Assembly (NCBI GenBank): GCA_027482225.1
Contig: JAIXWD010000023.1
Span: 62,001 to 126,000, forward strand
Origin: Bacteroidota bacterium
GTDB lineage: Bacteria; Bacteroidota; Bacteroidia; UKL13-3
Length of the DNA stretch: 64,000 bases
Direction: 5' to 3'
A program made the position numbers and the translations under genes. Shown here piece after piece: positions 45,811-54,244 of this stretch; position 1 is the first letter of the stretch; each line of letters begins with the position of its first letter. A model generated the notes under the pieces. It was not told where the DNA came from. It saw only the letters and a list, made by a program, of their open reading frames with translations, and ran no database searches.

Positions 45811-47703
45811 ATGAAACAAGTATTGGCATTAGTAGGTTTATTTTGGCTTTGTTGTTTACAACTTAAAGCTCAAATATCGTCTGCAGACACTATTAAACAT
45901 TTACCTGATTTTACTGCACGTGGCCATCGTTTCGAGTCATTTAATATTGGTGCTAAAATGGTGCAAACTGATTCGTTAGTTAAGCTTATTTCCATAAATG
46001 ATAATATAGCTCAATTATTAAGTTATAACAGCCAGGTGTTTATTCGTGCATATGGTCATAACCAAATTGCTACTTCAAGTTTTAGAGGTGCAGGTGCACA
46101 ACACACTGCAGTATTGTGGAATGGAGTAAATCTGCAAAACAGCCTTTTAGGTCAAACAGATTTAAGCTTGTTGCCTGCAGGATTTATGGATGATATTGGT
46201 GTTTATTACGGTGGTAACTCCGCATTGTATGGTGCAGGCGCAATTGGTGGCGCTATAATGCTCAACAACTCATCCGCTTTTAACAAAAATGGAGCTAACT
46301 ATCAAATTGGTATAGGTAGTTTTGGGATGATACAACATCGTTTGGCATTAACTTACGGCACCAATAAAAGCTATATAAAAGCACGTTTTTATCATCAATC
46401 TGCACAAAATAATATTGAATACCATAACTATACATTAGCCGAAAAACCTTTACAAAAGTTGGTACATGCTGAGCAAAGAAGTAATGGGTTGATGTTGGAA
46501 ACAGGATATAAAATTAACACGAAACAAGAGATTAACCTGCGTTACTGGTATGGATATACAGACCGTGATATTCCACCTACAATTGGCATGGCAGTTAACA
46601 ACTCATATCAAATTGATGAAGCCAACCGATTAGGTATTGAATGGAAACGCACCTCAACTAAAAGTAGATGGATTGGTCGTGCTGCCTTTGTAAATGAATA
46701 TTTAAATTATAACGATCCTACAACATACAATTCTGGAATTAGTAAGAGTAAAACATTTATTAGCGAATTGGAAAATACCACACAAATCAACCCAAATACC
46801 GCCTTAAATTTTGGTGTAAATTATACAGGAAATTTTGTACAAAGTAGTGGCTATACAAAAAATGTAAGCAGAAATAGTATAGCTTCATTTGTATCTTTAA
46901 ACAACAATTGGAGTAAGAAGTTCAAAACAACAGTTAACCTTCGTCAGGATTTTGTTGATACCGAGTTTAAGCCATTTACAGCAGGTGCTGGTGCTGATTA
47001 TAAATTCAGTAAATACATAAGTTTGTTAGCTCAATTTAACAAGTCGTTTAGAATGCCTACACTTAACGATTTGTATTGGGTAACAGGTAATTTAAACCTA
47101 TTACCCGAACAAGGTTACTCACAAGAGTTGGGTTTATCAGCAAAGGGCACAACCGAACATGCTTACTTTAGTATTCAACTTAATGGATTTAATCGTCAAA
47201 TAAATAATTGGATTTTGTGGCAACCATATGGTGGTTCATGGACACCTCAAAACTTGTTACAAGTGTGGAGTAGGGGTATAGAGTGGAATACACGTTATAC
47301 ATATTGCTACAAGAAATTCATGTGGAGTGCACGCGGAGATTTGAATTATATATTATCAACTAACCAAAAGGCTAATTTGCAAAATGATGTCACAGTAGGT
47401 AAACAGCTAATTTACATTCCGCGATTAACATATCAAACTTGGTTAACATTTACTTATAGCAATGCGTATTTAGCATTTAATCAAACATATACCGGCTATC
47501 GTTTTACAAGCAGTGATAATAGCTCTTTTGTTGATGATTATTTATTGGTAAACATGTTTATGGGTAAAACATTTAAACTAAAAAAAGGGCAGGTTGATAT
47601 CAAGTTTCACATCAATAATATATTTAACCAAGAATATCAGGTGTTGCCATCAAGGCCAATGCCTATGCGAAATTTTTTATTCAGTTTAGGAGTTTCATTT
47701 TAA
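45811..47703 (+). CDS. btuB: TonB-dependent cobalamin receptor
   Basis: 630 residues from the ATG at 45811, which gives signal MKQVLALVGLFWLCCLQLKAQ; a TTG at 45778 is less likely. The plug domain contains IRAYGHNQIATSSFRGAGAQ, VLWNGVNLQNS and GGNSALYGAGAIGGAIMLN. A compact 22-strand barrel ends in the aromatic MRNFLFSLGVSF. There is no carboxypeptidase-like extension. The BtuB assignment rests on the riboswitch and the BtuG-like neighbour as well as the short BtuB-type build. Confidence 0.9.
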   Translation: MKQVLALVGLFWLCCLQLKAQISSADTIKHLPDFTARGHRFESFNIGAKMVQTDSLVKLISINDNIAQLLSYNSQVFIRAYGHNQIATSSFRGAGAQHTAVLWNGVNLQNSLLGQTDLSLLPAGFMDDIGVYYGGNSALYGAGAIGGAIMLNNSSAFNKNGANYQIGIGSFGMIQHRLALTYGTNKSYIKARFYHQSAQNNIEYHNYTLAEKPLQKLVHAEQRSNGLMLETGYKINTKQEINLRYWYGYTDRDIPPTIGMAVNNSYQIDEANRLGIEWKRTSTKSRWIGRAAFVNEYLNYNDPTTYNSGISKSKTFISELENTTQINPNTALNFGVNYTGNFVQSSGYTKNVSRNSIASFVSLNNNWSKKFKTTVNLRQDFVDTEFKPFTAGAGADYKFSKYISLLAQFNKSFRMPTLNDLYWVTGNLNLLPEQGYSQELGLSAKGTTEHAYFSIQLNGFNRQINNWILWQPYGGSWTPQNLLQVWSRGIEWNTRYTYCYKKFMWSARGDLNYILSTNQKANLQNDVTVGKQLIYIPRLTYQTWLTFTYSNAYLAFNQTYTGYRFTSSDNSSFVDDYLLVNMFMGKTFKLKKGQVDIKFHINNIFNQEYQVLPSRPMPMRNFLFSLGVSF

Positions 47704-47714
47704 GATTAAAATAC

Positions 47715-49322
47715 ATGAAAAAACAAATTTTACTTTTAGTAACAATAATTTTTGCGGCAACTGTTATTGCACAAACTAAGTCAGGTTTTGAAGATATTAC
47801 ATTGTCTAATAACAGTGTAAAAAACGGATCAGGTGCACCTGTTAGTGGAAAATTTAATAGTGGAAACGTTGAATTTGCAAATACCTATCAAACCAACTAT
47901 GGTGGTTTTTGGAGTAATGGTTGGGCATACTCAAATATTAAAAACGATACCAACGGAACTTTTAATAATTTGTTTGCTGCTTATGCTAATTCAGGGTCAA
48001 ACAACTCATTAAATTATGCTGTCGGTCAGCAAGCTAGTGTAATGCGTATTACCGGTTTTGATGCTGGTGATACTGTAAAAGGTTTGTATTTAACGAATGG
48101 TACTTATCCTGCATTAACGATTAAAAACGGAGATACGTTTTCAAAAAAATTTGGTGGAAGTAATGGAACCGATCCTGACTTTTTGGTATTGATTATAAAA
48201 GCATGGAAAAACGGTGTAAAATCTTTAGATAGTGTAAATTTTTATCTTGCCGATTATCGCTCTGACAGCAATGCTTTAGACTATATTGTTAAAGATTGGA
48301 CCTGGGTTAACTTAACTTCTTTAGGTGCTATTGATTCGCTTGAGTTTATCATGAATTCATCAGACAAAGGACAATTTGGAATTAACACACCTTTGTTCTT
48401 TTGTGTTGATGATGTTGTGACCAAAAACGATACTGCAGATTTTGAAAATTTAAGTTTAGCAGCAAACAAGTTTTGGAGTAAACCAAACACATCTATTCGT
48501 ACAACTTACCAAAGTGGAAATTCCATTTTCCCTGCACGTTTCAGTGTATCAAGCTTTGGTGATTATTGGAGTAGTGGTTTTGCTATATCAAACAAAACAG
48601 ATGTACAATTGGATAGTGGTGTTGTTGGTTACAACAAAATATACAATGCTGTAGTTGCGCTAGGTGCTGACTCAACAGAAAACTATGCAGTTGCGCAACA
48701 AGATGCCCGTATTATTTTAACCGGAAATGCAGCAGGTAAACAATTAGAAGGAGTGTATGTAACCAACAGCAATTATGCATATTTAAGTATGAGGTGGGGC
48801 GATGGTTTTGCCCGTAGGTTTAGCGATACAGATTATTTTAAATTGAACATGATTGGTTATAAAAATGGTGTAACAACCGATACCGTTCCTTTCTATTTGG
48901 CACAAAATGGCAACATTGTTAACACGTGGACTTGGGTTGATTTAAAACCATTAGGAAATGTTGATAGTGTATTATTCCGTTTGTCATCATCAGATGTGGG
49001 GCAATTTGGAATGAATACTCCTGGGTTTTTTGCTATAGATGAATTTACAACACGTGATGTTTTTGTGGGTTTATCAACCATAAAAAACAATTTAAATGCA
49101 AGCGTATATCCTAACCCAACAACAGGTAAATTTAATTTGAGTGTTGTAGGTAAATCCAATGCTGTTTTGATAACAGTATATGATGTTATGGGTAAACAAA
49201 TGTTGAAACAATCGGTATTTAACAACAGTTGGGTTGATTTAGGTGATTTAGCTAATGGTATTTATTTTGTTATGATTGAAGATAAGAACCTATCAACAGC
49301 AGTTCGAGTATTAAAACATTAA
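47715..49322 (+). CDS. T9SS-exported protein with two DUF4465-like domains
   Basis: 535 residues. After the signal (MKKQILLLVTIIFAATVIAQ) come two tandem copies of one domain, about residues 24-235 and 240-450. Each begins with FEDITL/FENLSL, has a FWSNGWAYS/YWSSGFAIS motif, a NYAVGQQ/NYAVAQQ motif and ends GQFGINTPLFFCVDD/GQFGMNTPGFFAIDE. This fits DUF4465. A type A T9SS sorting domain closes the protein (VYPNPTTGKFNLS onward). Surface B12-binding proteins of gut Bacteroides called BtuH are, as I recall, of this domain type; a B12-binding role is therefore plausible but unproved. Confidence 0.85.
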   Translation: MKKQILLLVTIIFAATVIAQTKSGFEDITLSNNSVKNGSGAPVSGKFNSGNVEFANTYQTNYGGFWSNGWAYSNIKNDTNGTFNNLFAAYANSGSNNSLNYAVGQQASVMRITGFDAGDTVKGLYLTNGTYPALTIKNGDTFSKKFGGSNGTDPDFLVLIIKAWKNGVKSLDSVNFYLADYRSDSNALDYIVKDWTWVNLTSLGAIDSLEFIMNSSDKGQFGINTPLFFCVDDVVTKNDTADFENLSLAANKFWSKPNTSIRTTYQSGNSIFPARFSVSSFGDYWSSGFAISNKTDVQLDSGVVGYNKIYNAVVALGADSTENYAVAQQDARIILTGNAAGKQLEGVYVTNSNYAYLSMRWGDGFARRFSDTDYFKLNMIGYKNGVTTDTVPFYLAQNGNIVNTWTWVDLKPLGNVDSVLFRLSSSDVGQFGMNTPGFFAIDEFTTRDVFVGLSTIKNNLNASVYPNPTTGKFNLSVVGKSNAVLITVYDVMGKQMLKQSVFNNSWVDLGDLANGIYFVMIEDKNLSTAVRVLKH

Positions 49323-49343
49323 TAGAACCAATTTGTAGTTTTA

Positions 49344-49371
49344 ATTGACTTATCATAAATCAAAAGTCAAT
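49344..49371 (+). promoter_or_regulatory. Intercistronic hairpin before btuG
   Basis: ATTGACTT and AAGTCAAT pair across a 12-base loop in the 69-base gap between the DUF4465 and BtuG-like genes. No T-run follows. Its role is unknown. Confidence 0.4.
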
Positions 49372-49391
49372 CAAACTATACTTGAATAAAA

Positions 49392-50450
49392 ATGAAACTC
49401 AAGAAATATTTTTTATTATATATAATTTTAATAGTAGTGTTTAGCGCTTGCGAAACTACACCTACTATTACCCCCGAATATCCGCCTATTTTAAATCCTA
49501 AAGGAGGTTTGTTTATTTTAAATGAGGGTAATTTTCAATTTAGCAATGCCACATTGGATTATTATGATTTCGAAACTCAAAAATTATCAACTAATGCTTT
49601 TGAAACCACCAACAAACGCAAGTTGGGAGATATACTTCAATCCATAACCCATTATGGCGATAAAGGATATTTAGTAGTTAACAATTCGCAAAAAATAGAA
49701 GTTATTAATATGAATAACTTATCATCTATAGCCACAATCAGTGGTTTTGTTTCGCCAAGATATATGGTTATACATGGCAAACAAACAGCTTATGTAAGCG
49801 AGTACTATAATGGTGGAGTAAAAGTGGTAGACTTAAATACTAACCAAATTACTCAAACCATACCTTTAAGTGGAAACTGCGATGAATTATTGGTACATAA
49901 CAACAAACTTTATGCTACGGTATCAAACAAAAAAATGGTATATGTTATAAATACACAAAGTAATGTGGTAATGGATAGTATTGATGTAGCTTATGGCCCA
50001 AACAGTTTATTGATAGATAAAAACAATCATTTATGGGTGTTATGTTCGGGTAGGGTAATAAATGGTGGTGGTTTTGAAAATGGTGCTTTACATAAAATAA
50101 ATACAGATGCAGATACTGTGCTTCAGTTATTTTATATCACACGCCAAAGTGATCATGGGCCAATTAAATTATGTTGTAATGCTAAAAAGGATGTATTGTA
50201 TTGGATTAATAAGAGTATTTATAAGTATGAAATAGATAAAAATATGGTTTCATCAAAACCATGGCTCACATCATTTAACAATAACTTTTGGGCATTAAAC
50301 TGCGACTCTTTAACTAATGAGGTTTATGTTGGAGATGCCATTGATTTTGTTCAACGATCAACTATTAATAGGTATGACGAATCAGCAACTTTAAGAGGCA
50401 CTTTTAAGGCAGGTATTATTACTGGAGACTTTTATTTTTACTACAAATAA
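49392..50450 (+). CDS. btuG: BtuG-like beta-propeller surface lipoprotein
   Basis: 352 residues. The lipobox FSAC lipidates Cys20. The body is a YncE/DUF5074-like propeller with repeated blades such as GYLVVNNSQKIEVINMNNL, VKVVDLNTNQITQTI and MVYVINTQSNVVMDSI. In Bacteroides, BtuG is a propeller lipoprotein that caps BtuB and hands over cobalamin; gene order and riboswitch control match here. I infer the same role. The stop overlaps the next gene's ATG by one base. Confidence 0.85.
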   Translation: MKLKKYFLLYIILIVVFSACETTPTITPEYPPILNPKGGLFILNEGNFQFSNATLDYYDFETQKLSTNAFETTNKRKLGDILQSITHYGDKGYLVVNNSQKIEVINMNNLSSIATISGFVSPRYMVIHGKQTAYVSEYYNGGVKVVDLNTNQITQTIPLSGNCDELLVHNNKLYATVSNKKMVYVINTQSNVVMDSIDVAYGPNSLLIDKNNHLWVLCSGRVINGGGFENGALHKINTDADTVLQLFYITRQSDHGPIKLCCNAKKDVLYWINKSIYKYEIDKNMVSSKPWLTSFNNNFWALNCDSLTNEVYVGDAIDFVQRSTINRYDESATLRGTFKAGIITGDFYFYYK

Positions 50451-50620
50451 TGGATAAAAAAGCAGGAATACGAAAACCTAAATCCGAGTTGGTTCAAGAT
50501 GTTCATTATTATATTAACGAAAATGGATATTGGGTGTTTACAGCTTACTATCATCAACAAAGAGGATATTGTTGTAAAAGTGGTTGCAAACATTGTCCTT
50601 ATGGATTTAGTAAACAATAA
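50450..50620 (+). CDS. Small Cys-rich protein, DUF5522-like
   Basis: 56 residues, starting one base inside the btuG stop (TAATG). The sequence VFTAYYHQQRGYCCKSGCKH then CPYGF carries four cysteines (41, 42, 46, 49) in the CC-x3-C-x2-CPY pattern of DUF5522. It has no signal peptide, so it would stay in the cytoplasm. It ends the second riboswitch operon, just as the CWC-like protein ends the first unit. The function is unknown; metal binding is likely. Confidence 0.83.
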   Translation: MDKKAGIRKPKSELVQDVHYYINENGYWVFTAYYHQQRGYCCKSGCKHCPYGFSKQ

Positions 50621-50638
50621 GGAGGTTTTCCTCTTTGA

Positions 50639-50691
50639 TTTTGCCTTTATAATTAATAATTAATTTAGGGACTTTAAAAGGCAAAATTTTT
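50639..50691 (+). terminator. Probable terminator of the btu operon
   Basis: TTTTGCCTTT and AAAGGCAAAA pair across a 28-base loop and are followed by TTTTT. A smaller AAGGAGG/CCTCTTT hairpin lies just upstream at 50619-50636. Confidence 0.5.
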
Positions 50692-50906
50692 CATGCTGAG
50701 CTTAAAAAGCCTTTTTAAAACTATTAACTTTAATTAGATTAATCTACTTACAAACCCATATTAAAAAATTTTATTTTAATATGCCAAGCATGATATTTTT
50801 AGCTTTACATAAAAATGTATAGATACTTTATCTAATTGTTTAGTTTGATCAGTTTGTGCAATAGAAAAGAATGATTGGCAAACTTGTTGCAGAACTATTA
50901 TGCTTT

Positions 50907-51245
50907 TTATCCTCCTGCTTTTTTTACTTTATATCCTTTTGAAATCAACCAATTAACAATTTTATCCCTGTGATCGCCTTGAATAAGCACTTCGTCATCC
51001 TTAACACTACCACCTCCACCACAATGTTTTTTAAGATTTGAACCCAGTTCGTTTAAGTCGTTTAATGTTCCTATAAATCCTGTAATTCGTGATACGATTT
51101 TATTGCCGCCTTTTCTATCAAGATATACTTTTAATTGTTGTTGTTGTGGGGGTATGGTTTCAAACTCATTATCATTTGATGTATTGAAGTCTAAATCACT
51201 ATTGGTAGAATAAATCAATCCACCATTTTTATTTTTTGAACTCAT
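50907..51245 (-). CDS. SUI1/YciH-type translation initiation factor
   Basis: 112 residues. A low-complexity N-terminus (about 40 residues, with QQQQ) leads to the SUI1 domain: VYLDRKGGNKIVSRITGF, LKKHCGGGGSVKDDEVLIQGDHRDKI and the terminal KGYKVKKAG. Bacterial SUI1 proteins resemble eIF1 and are thought to monitor initiation. It overlaps the lipid kinase gene by 4 bases. Confidence 0.9.
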   Translation of the reverse strand: MSSKNKNGGLIYSTNSDLDFNTSNDNEFETIPPQQQQLKVYLDRKGGNKIVSRITGFIGTLNDLNELGSNLKKHCGGGGSVKDDEVLIQGDHRDKIVNWLISKGYKVKKAGG

Positions 51246-52117
51246 GCTACAATTATTTTTAAGTTAGCCGGAATTAATTTTATATCAATATGTAAATCCA
51301 TCATTAGGGGTTCGCCATCAATGTTCACTACTTCTTTTTTTTCTCTTTCAATAATAATGTGTTTTCCACTAAGCACTCTAACATGTGCTGATTGATGAAT
51401 GGTTTTATTAAAAATACGTGCACCTAATTGAGGCATTTGATGTATTTTAAATGGTTTAAGTATCGTGATGTCAAATACGCCATCATTAATATGGGCAGTA
51501 GGTGCAATAAAGGCATTGTTACCATATTGCGATCCGTTGGCTACACAAACTAAAAAGGCTTCTTCGGTTATGCTTATACCATCAACTTTAATTTTGTATT
51601 TTCTGGTTTTATATTTTGCAAACTCTGCTAATGTAATTTTGGTGTATTGCCAAAAACCTCTGTTAGGAGCATTTGCAAACATCCAACTAACATGCGCATC
51701 AAAACCAACACCCGCAACATTTAAAAAAAACTCGTTATTGGCAATCCCGGTATCCATTAATATGTAATTATAATTATTAATAGCTTTAAGAGCCTCTTCT
51801 TGTTTCATACTTAAATGCAGATGTCGTGCTAGGCCATTGCCCGAACCTAAAGGTATTATACCAAATAAAATTTCTGTTCCTGCAATATATTTAGCCGTAT
51901 TATTTATGGTGCCATCGCCACCAACTGCTACTATAACATCATATTTTTGTGCAACACATGCTTTGGCTAATTCTTTATTATGTTCGGTTGATTGGGTGTA
52001 AAATAAATCGCAATCGAAAATGTTTTTATTGATGTGTTTATCAACAAGCTCAGCGAAGTTATCTTTTGATATACCTCCTGAAATAGGGTTGATAATAAAG
52101 GCAAGTTTTTTTTTCAC
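51242..52117 (-). CDS. Diacylglycerol kinase-family lipid kinase
   Basis: 291 residues. The catalytic domain shows IINPISGG, AVGGDGTINNTAKYI and IIPLGSGNGLARHL, the last being the GSGNxxAR loop of the YegS/BmrU/DAGK family. The C-terminal beta-sandwich ends with VVNIDGEPLMMDLHIDIKLIP. It phosphorylates diacylglycerol or a related lipid. The start is GTG. An unusual palindrome lies just upstream (52134-52154). Confidence 0.92.
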   Translation of the reverse strand: MKKKLAFIINPISGGISKDNFAELVDKHINKNIFDCDLFYTQSTEHNKELAKACVAQKYDVIVAVGGDGTINNTAKYIAGTEILFGIIPLGSGNGLARHLHLSMKQEEALKAINNYNYILMDTGIANNEFFLNVAGVGFDAHVSWMFANAPNRGFWQYTKITLAEFAKYKTRKYKIKVDGISITEEAFLVCVANGSQYGNNAFIAPTAHINDGVFDITILKPFKIHQMPQLGARIFNKTIHQSAHVRVLSGKHIIIEREKKEVVNIDGEPLMMDLHIDIKLIPANLKIIVA

Positions 52118-52133
52118 GAATAGCAGCGTTATT

Positions 52134-52154
52134 TATACATATATTATATGTATA
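52134..52154. promoter_or_regulatory. Palindrome upstream of the lipid kinase gene
   Basis: TATACATAT, then ATT, then ATATGTATA form a perfect 9-bp inverted repeat 17 bases before the start codon. It could be an operator; in such AT-rich DNA it may also be chance. Confidence 0.35.
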
Positions 52155-52171
52155 TATCTTAAGGCACAAAG

Positions 52172-53059
52172 TTAATGATTCCCAAATTTATATCTAAGGC
52201 CTGCATGTAAATCCATCCTTGATATATTATCCGACTCGGTAAAAGTCACAGTTCTTTTTGATTGAGCATTAACATCTGTAATTGTGGCTTTGGTTAAGGA
52301 GCCCGAGTAAGCCCCTAATTTTAAACTTAATGCTAAGTTATAGCCCATATTAATATCCAAAATTCCTTGAAGATTTAAGCCTATTGTTGATGATTCTATT
52401 TTAAAAGGTATAGCTAAACTTGCGTCATTAAGATAACTTGTGTATCCAGCACCTATTGCAATCATAGGCAACACAGATTGTTTGGTATTGCCAAATTTTA
52501 TATACAAAGTGGGAGCAAAGTAATGCGTATTAATTTTGTCTGACAAGGGGCCTATCAATGTATCTGTACTTGTATAAACCACCACTTTATCAATGTGGTT
52601 TTGAGTATTGAAATTACCGTAATGTAAACCTAGTCCTATTCGTGAATTAATAAAATACATAGTATTTACGTGAAATGAAGTTCCAGTACGTAACTCTGTG
52701 AGGTATTTTTTATAAAAATCAGGAAGGTTTCCTTCAGGTAATGGCGCGAATAAGTATCCTAAACCTATAGTTGTAGATAGGTAAAGTCCTATACCGGAGT
52801 TTGTATTTGTTTTTCCCTTATGTTTTAAAAAAATAGAATCAACAGGCAGTATGTTGTACTGGAAATTTTTAATATGTTGGGTGGCAATATTGCCAAGATT
52901 AATAACTCCTCTGTTGTTGTAATAGTAACTAATATATAATGCTCCAAGTTCCTTTATTTTACAAGGAATACTATCATTATTAGTTTTTATAATTAAATCT
53001 TGAGCCTTTGTATGAATTGTGAAAATGATTAAAAAGGTCAATAAGATAAAGTATTTCAT
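52172..53059 (-). CDS. Predicted outer membrane beta-barrel protein
   Basis: 295 residues. A signal peptide (MKYFILLTFLIIFTIHTKAQ) is followed by a short domain and about ten amphipathic strands, such as RIGLGLHYGNFNTQ, HYFAPTLYIKFGN and MNLALSLKLG-type segments, ending LHAGLRYKFGNH. This is the pattern of small Bacteroidota outer membrane proteins. The function is unknown. It is not obviously co-transcribed with its neighbours. Confidence 0.72.
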   Translation of the reverse strand: MKYFILLTFLIIFTIHTKAQDLIIKTNNDSIPCKIKELGALYISYYYNNRGVINLGNIATQHIKNFQYNILPVDSIFLKHKGKTNTNSGIGLYLSTTIGLGYLFAPLPEGNLPDFYKKYLTELRTGTSFHVNTMYFINSRIGLGLHYGNFNTQNHIDKVVVYTSTDTLIGPLSDKINTHYFAPTLYIKFGNTKQSVLPMIAIGAGYTSYLNDASLAIPFKIESSTIGLNLQGILDINMGYNLALSLKLGAYSGSLTKATITDVNAQSKRTVTFTESDNISRMDLHAGLRYKFGNH

Positions 53060-53230
53060 TGGTATAATTGATCAGTTAATGCTTTATTAAAGACCTACAA
53101 ATTCGTTTTCTAAAGTAGAAATACAATACTGTAGCATACATATAAATGAGTAAGGCCAACTTTGTCGCTATTGGTTAATGAATTTCACTAATATCAAATT
53201 TATTTATTTTAAATTAAAAAGAATGATAAA

Positions 53231-53264
53231 AAAAAACGCTGTTGAATATACAACAGCGTTTTTT
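53231..53264. terminator. Terminator of the atp operon
   Basis: AAAAAACGCTGTTG, a 6-base loop and CAACAGCGTTTTTT form a perfect 14-bp stem with T-runs on both strands. It lies 19 bases past the atpG stop. Confidence 0.9.
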
Positions 53265-53282
53265 AAAGATTGGTTAAAAAAA

Positions 53283-54161
53283 TTAACCTGCACTTTGTGC
53301 TGCGGCACCACTTACTATTTCCGAAATTTCGGTTGTAATAGCAGCCTGACGAGCACGGTTGTATTCTACTTTTAAGCTTTTTAATAAATCACCAGCGTTT
53401 TCTGTTGCTTTATCCATAGCCACCATACGAGCACCATGCTCAGAGGCAAATGAATCAAGCAAAGCACGATACAATTGTGTTTTCAAAATTCTGGGAATCA
53501 ATTCTTCTAAAATTTCAACATCTGAAGGTTCAAAAATGTAGTCGTTCTTTTTGCCGTTTTTAGCTTTAACACCGAAGTTATTTAAGTTAATTGGCAAAAA
53601 CGATTCGTTTGTTAAAATTAAAGTTGCTGCGTTTTTAAATTGATTATACACAATTTCAATCGCATCAAATTTTTTGGTTTTAAACGCATCAAGTAAAAAC
53701 GTTCCAATTTCAAAGCCAGCATCACCGCTTAAATTTAAAAATGTATCACGGAAAGTGTAATCCATGTTAACATTTGTTTTTGCAAAAAACTCTCCTCCTT
53801 TTTTACCTATTGGTAACACGGTAATATTTTTACCCGCATATTTTTCTTTAACTAAAGTGTTAGCTAATTTAGCTACATTACTGTTAAAACCTCCACACAA
53901 ACCTCTATCACTAGTAATAACAACTAATAATACATTGTTTACTTTACGCGATTCAAAATACACTTTTAACGAATCTACTTCAACACTGTCAGCTAAGTTG
54001 CCAAGAATTCCATTTAGTTTCTCGGCATAGGGGCGCATTTGAATAATGGCATTCTGAGCCCTGCGCAATTTTGTAGCACTTACCAGCTTCATCGCTTTGG
54101 TAATTTGTTGGGTTGATGTAACCGAAGTGATACGTGTACGTACTTCTTTTAAATTTGCCAT
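53283..54161 (-). CDS. atpG: ATP synthase gamma subunit
   Basis: 292 residues. The N-terminal RTRITSVTSTQQITKAMKLVSATKLRRAQ helix and the C-terminal ATENAGDLLKSLKVEYNRARQAAITTEI helix form the rotor coiled coil; SDRGLCGGFNSN lies in the middle domain. Gamma is the central shaft, one per complex. It follows atpA across an 83-base gap with a perfect stem-loop and ends the operon. Confidence 0.96.
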   Translation of the reverse strand: MANLKEVRTRITSVTSTQQITKAMKLVSATKLRRAQNAIIQMRPYAEKLNGILGNLADSVEVDSLKVYFESRKVNNVLLVVITSDRGLCGGFNSNVAKLANTLVKEKYAGKNITVLPIGKKGGEFFAKTNVNMDYTFRDTFLNLSGDAGFEIGTFLLDAFKTKKFDAIEIVYNQFKNAATLILTNESFLPINLNNFGVKAKNGKKNDYIFEPSDVEILEELIPRILKTQLYRALLDSFASEHGARMVAMDKATENAGDLLKSLKVEYNRARQAAITTEISEIVSGAAAQSAG

Positions 54162-54189
54162 TTTTAATGATGATTGGTTGATGATGTAA

Positions 54190-54219
54190 CCGGTTGAATT
54201 TATTTAATAATTCAACCGG
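54190..54219 (-). promoter_or_regulatory. Stem-loop between atpA and atpG
   Basis: CCGGTTGAATT and its exact reverse complement flank an 8-base loop. No T-run follows. Alpha is needed three-fold over gamma, so a stoichiometry role is plausible. Confidence 0.62.
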
Positions 54220-54244
54220 CAACTATCAACTATTTTCTATTCGC

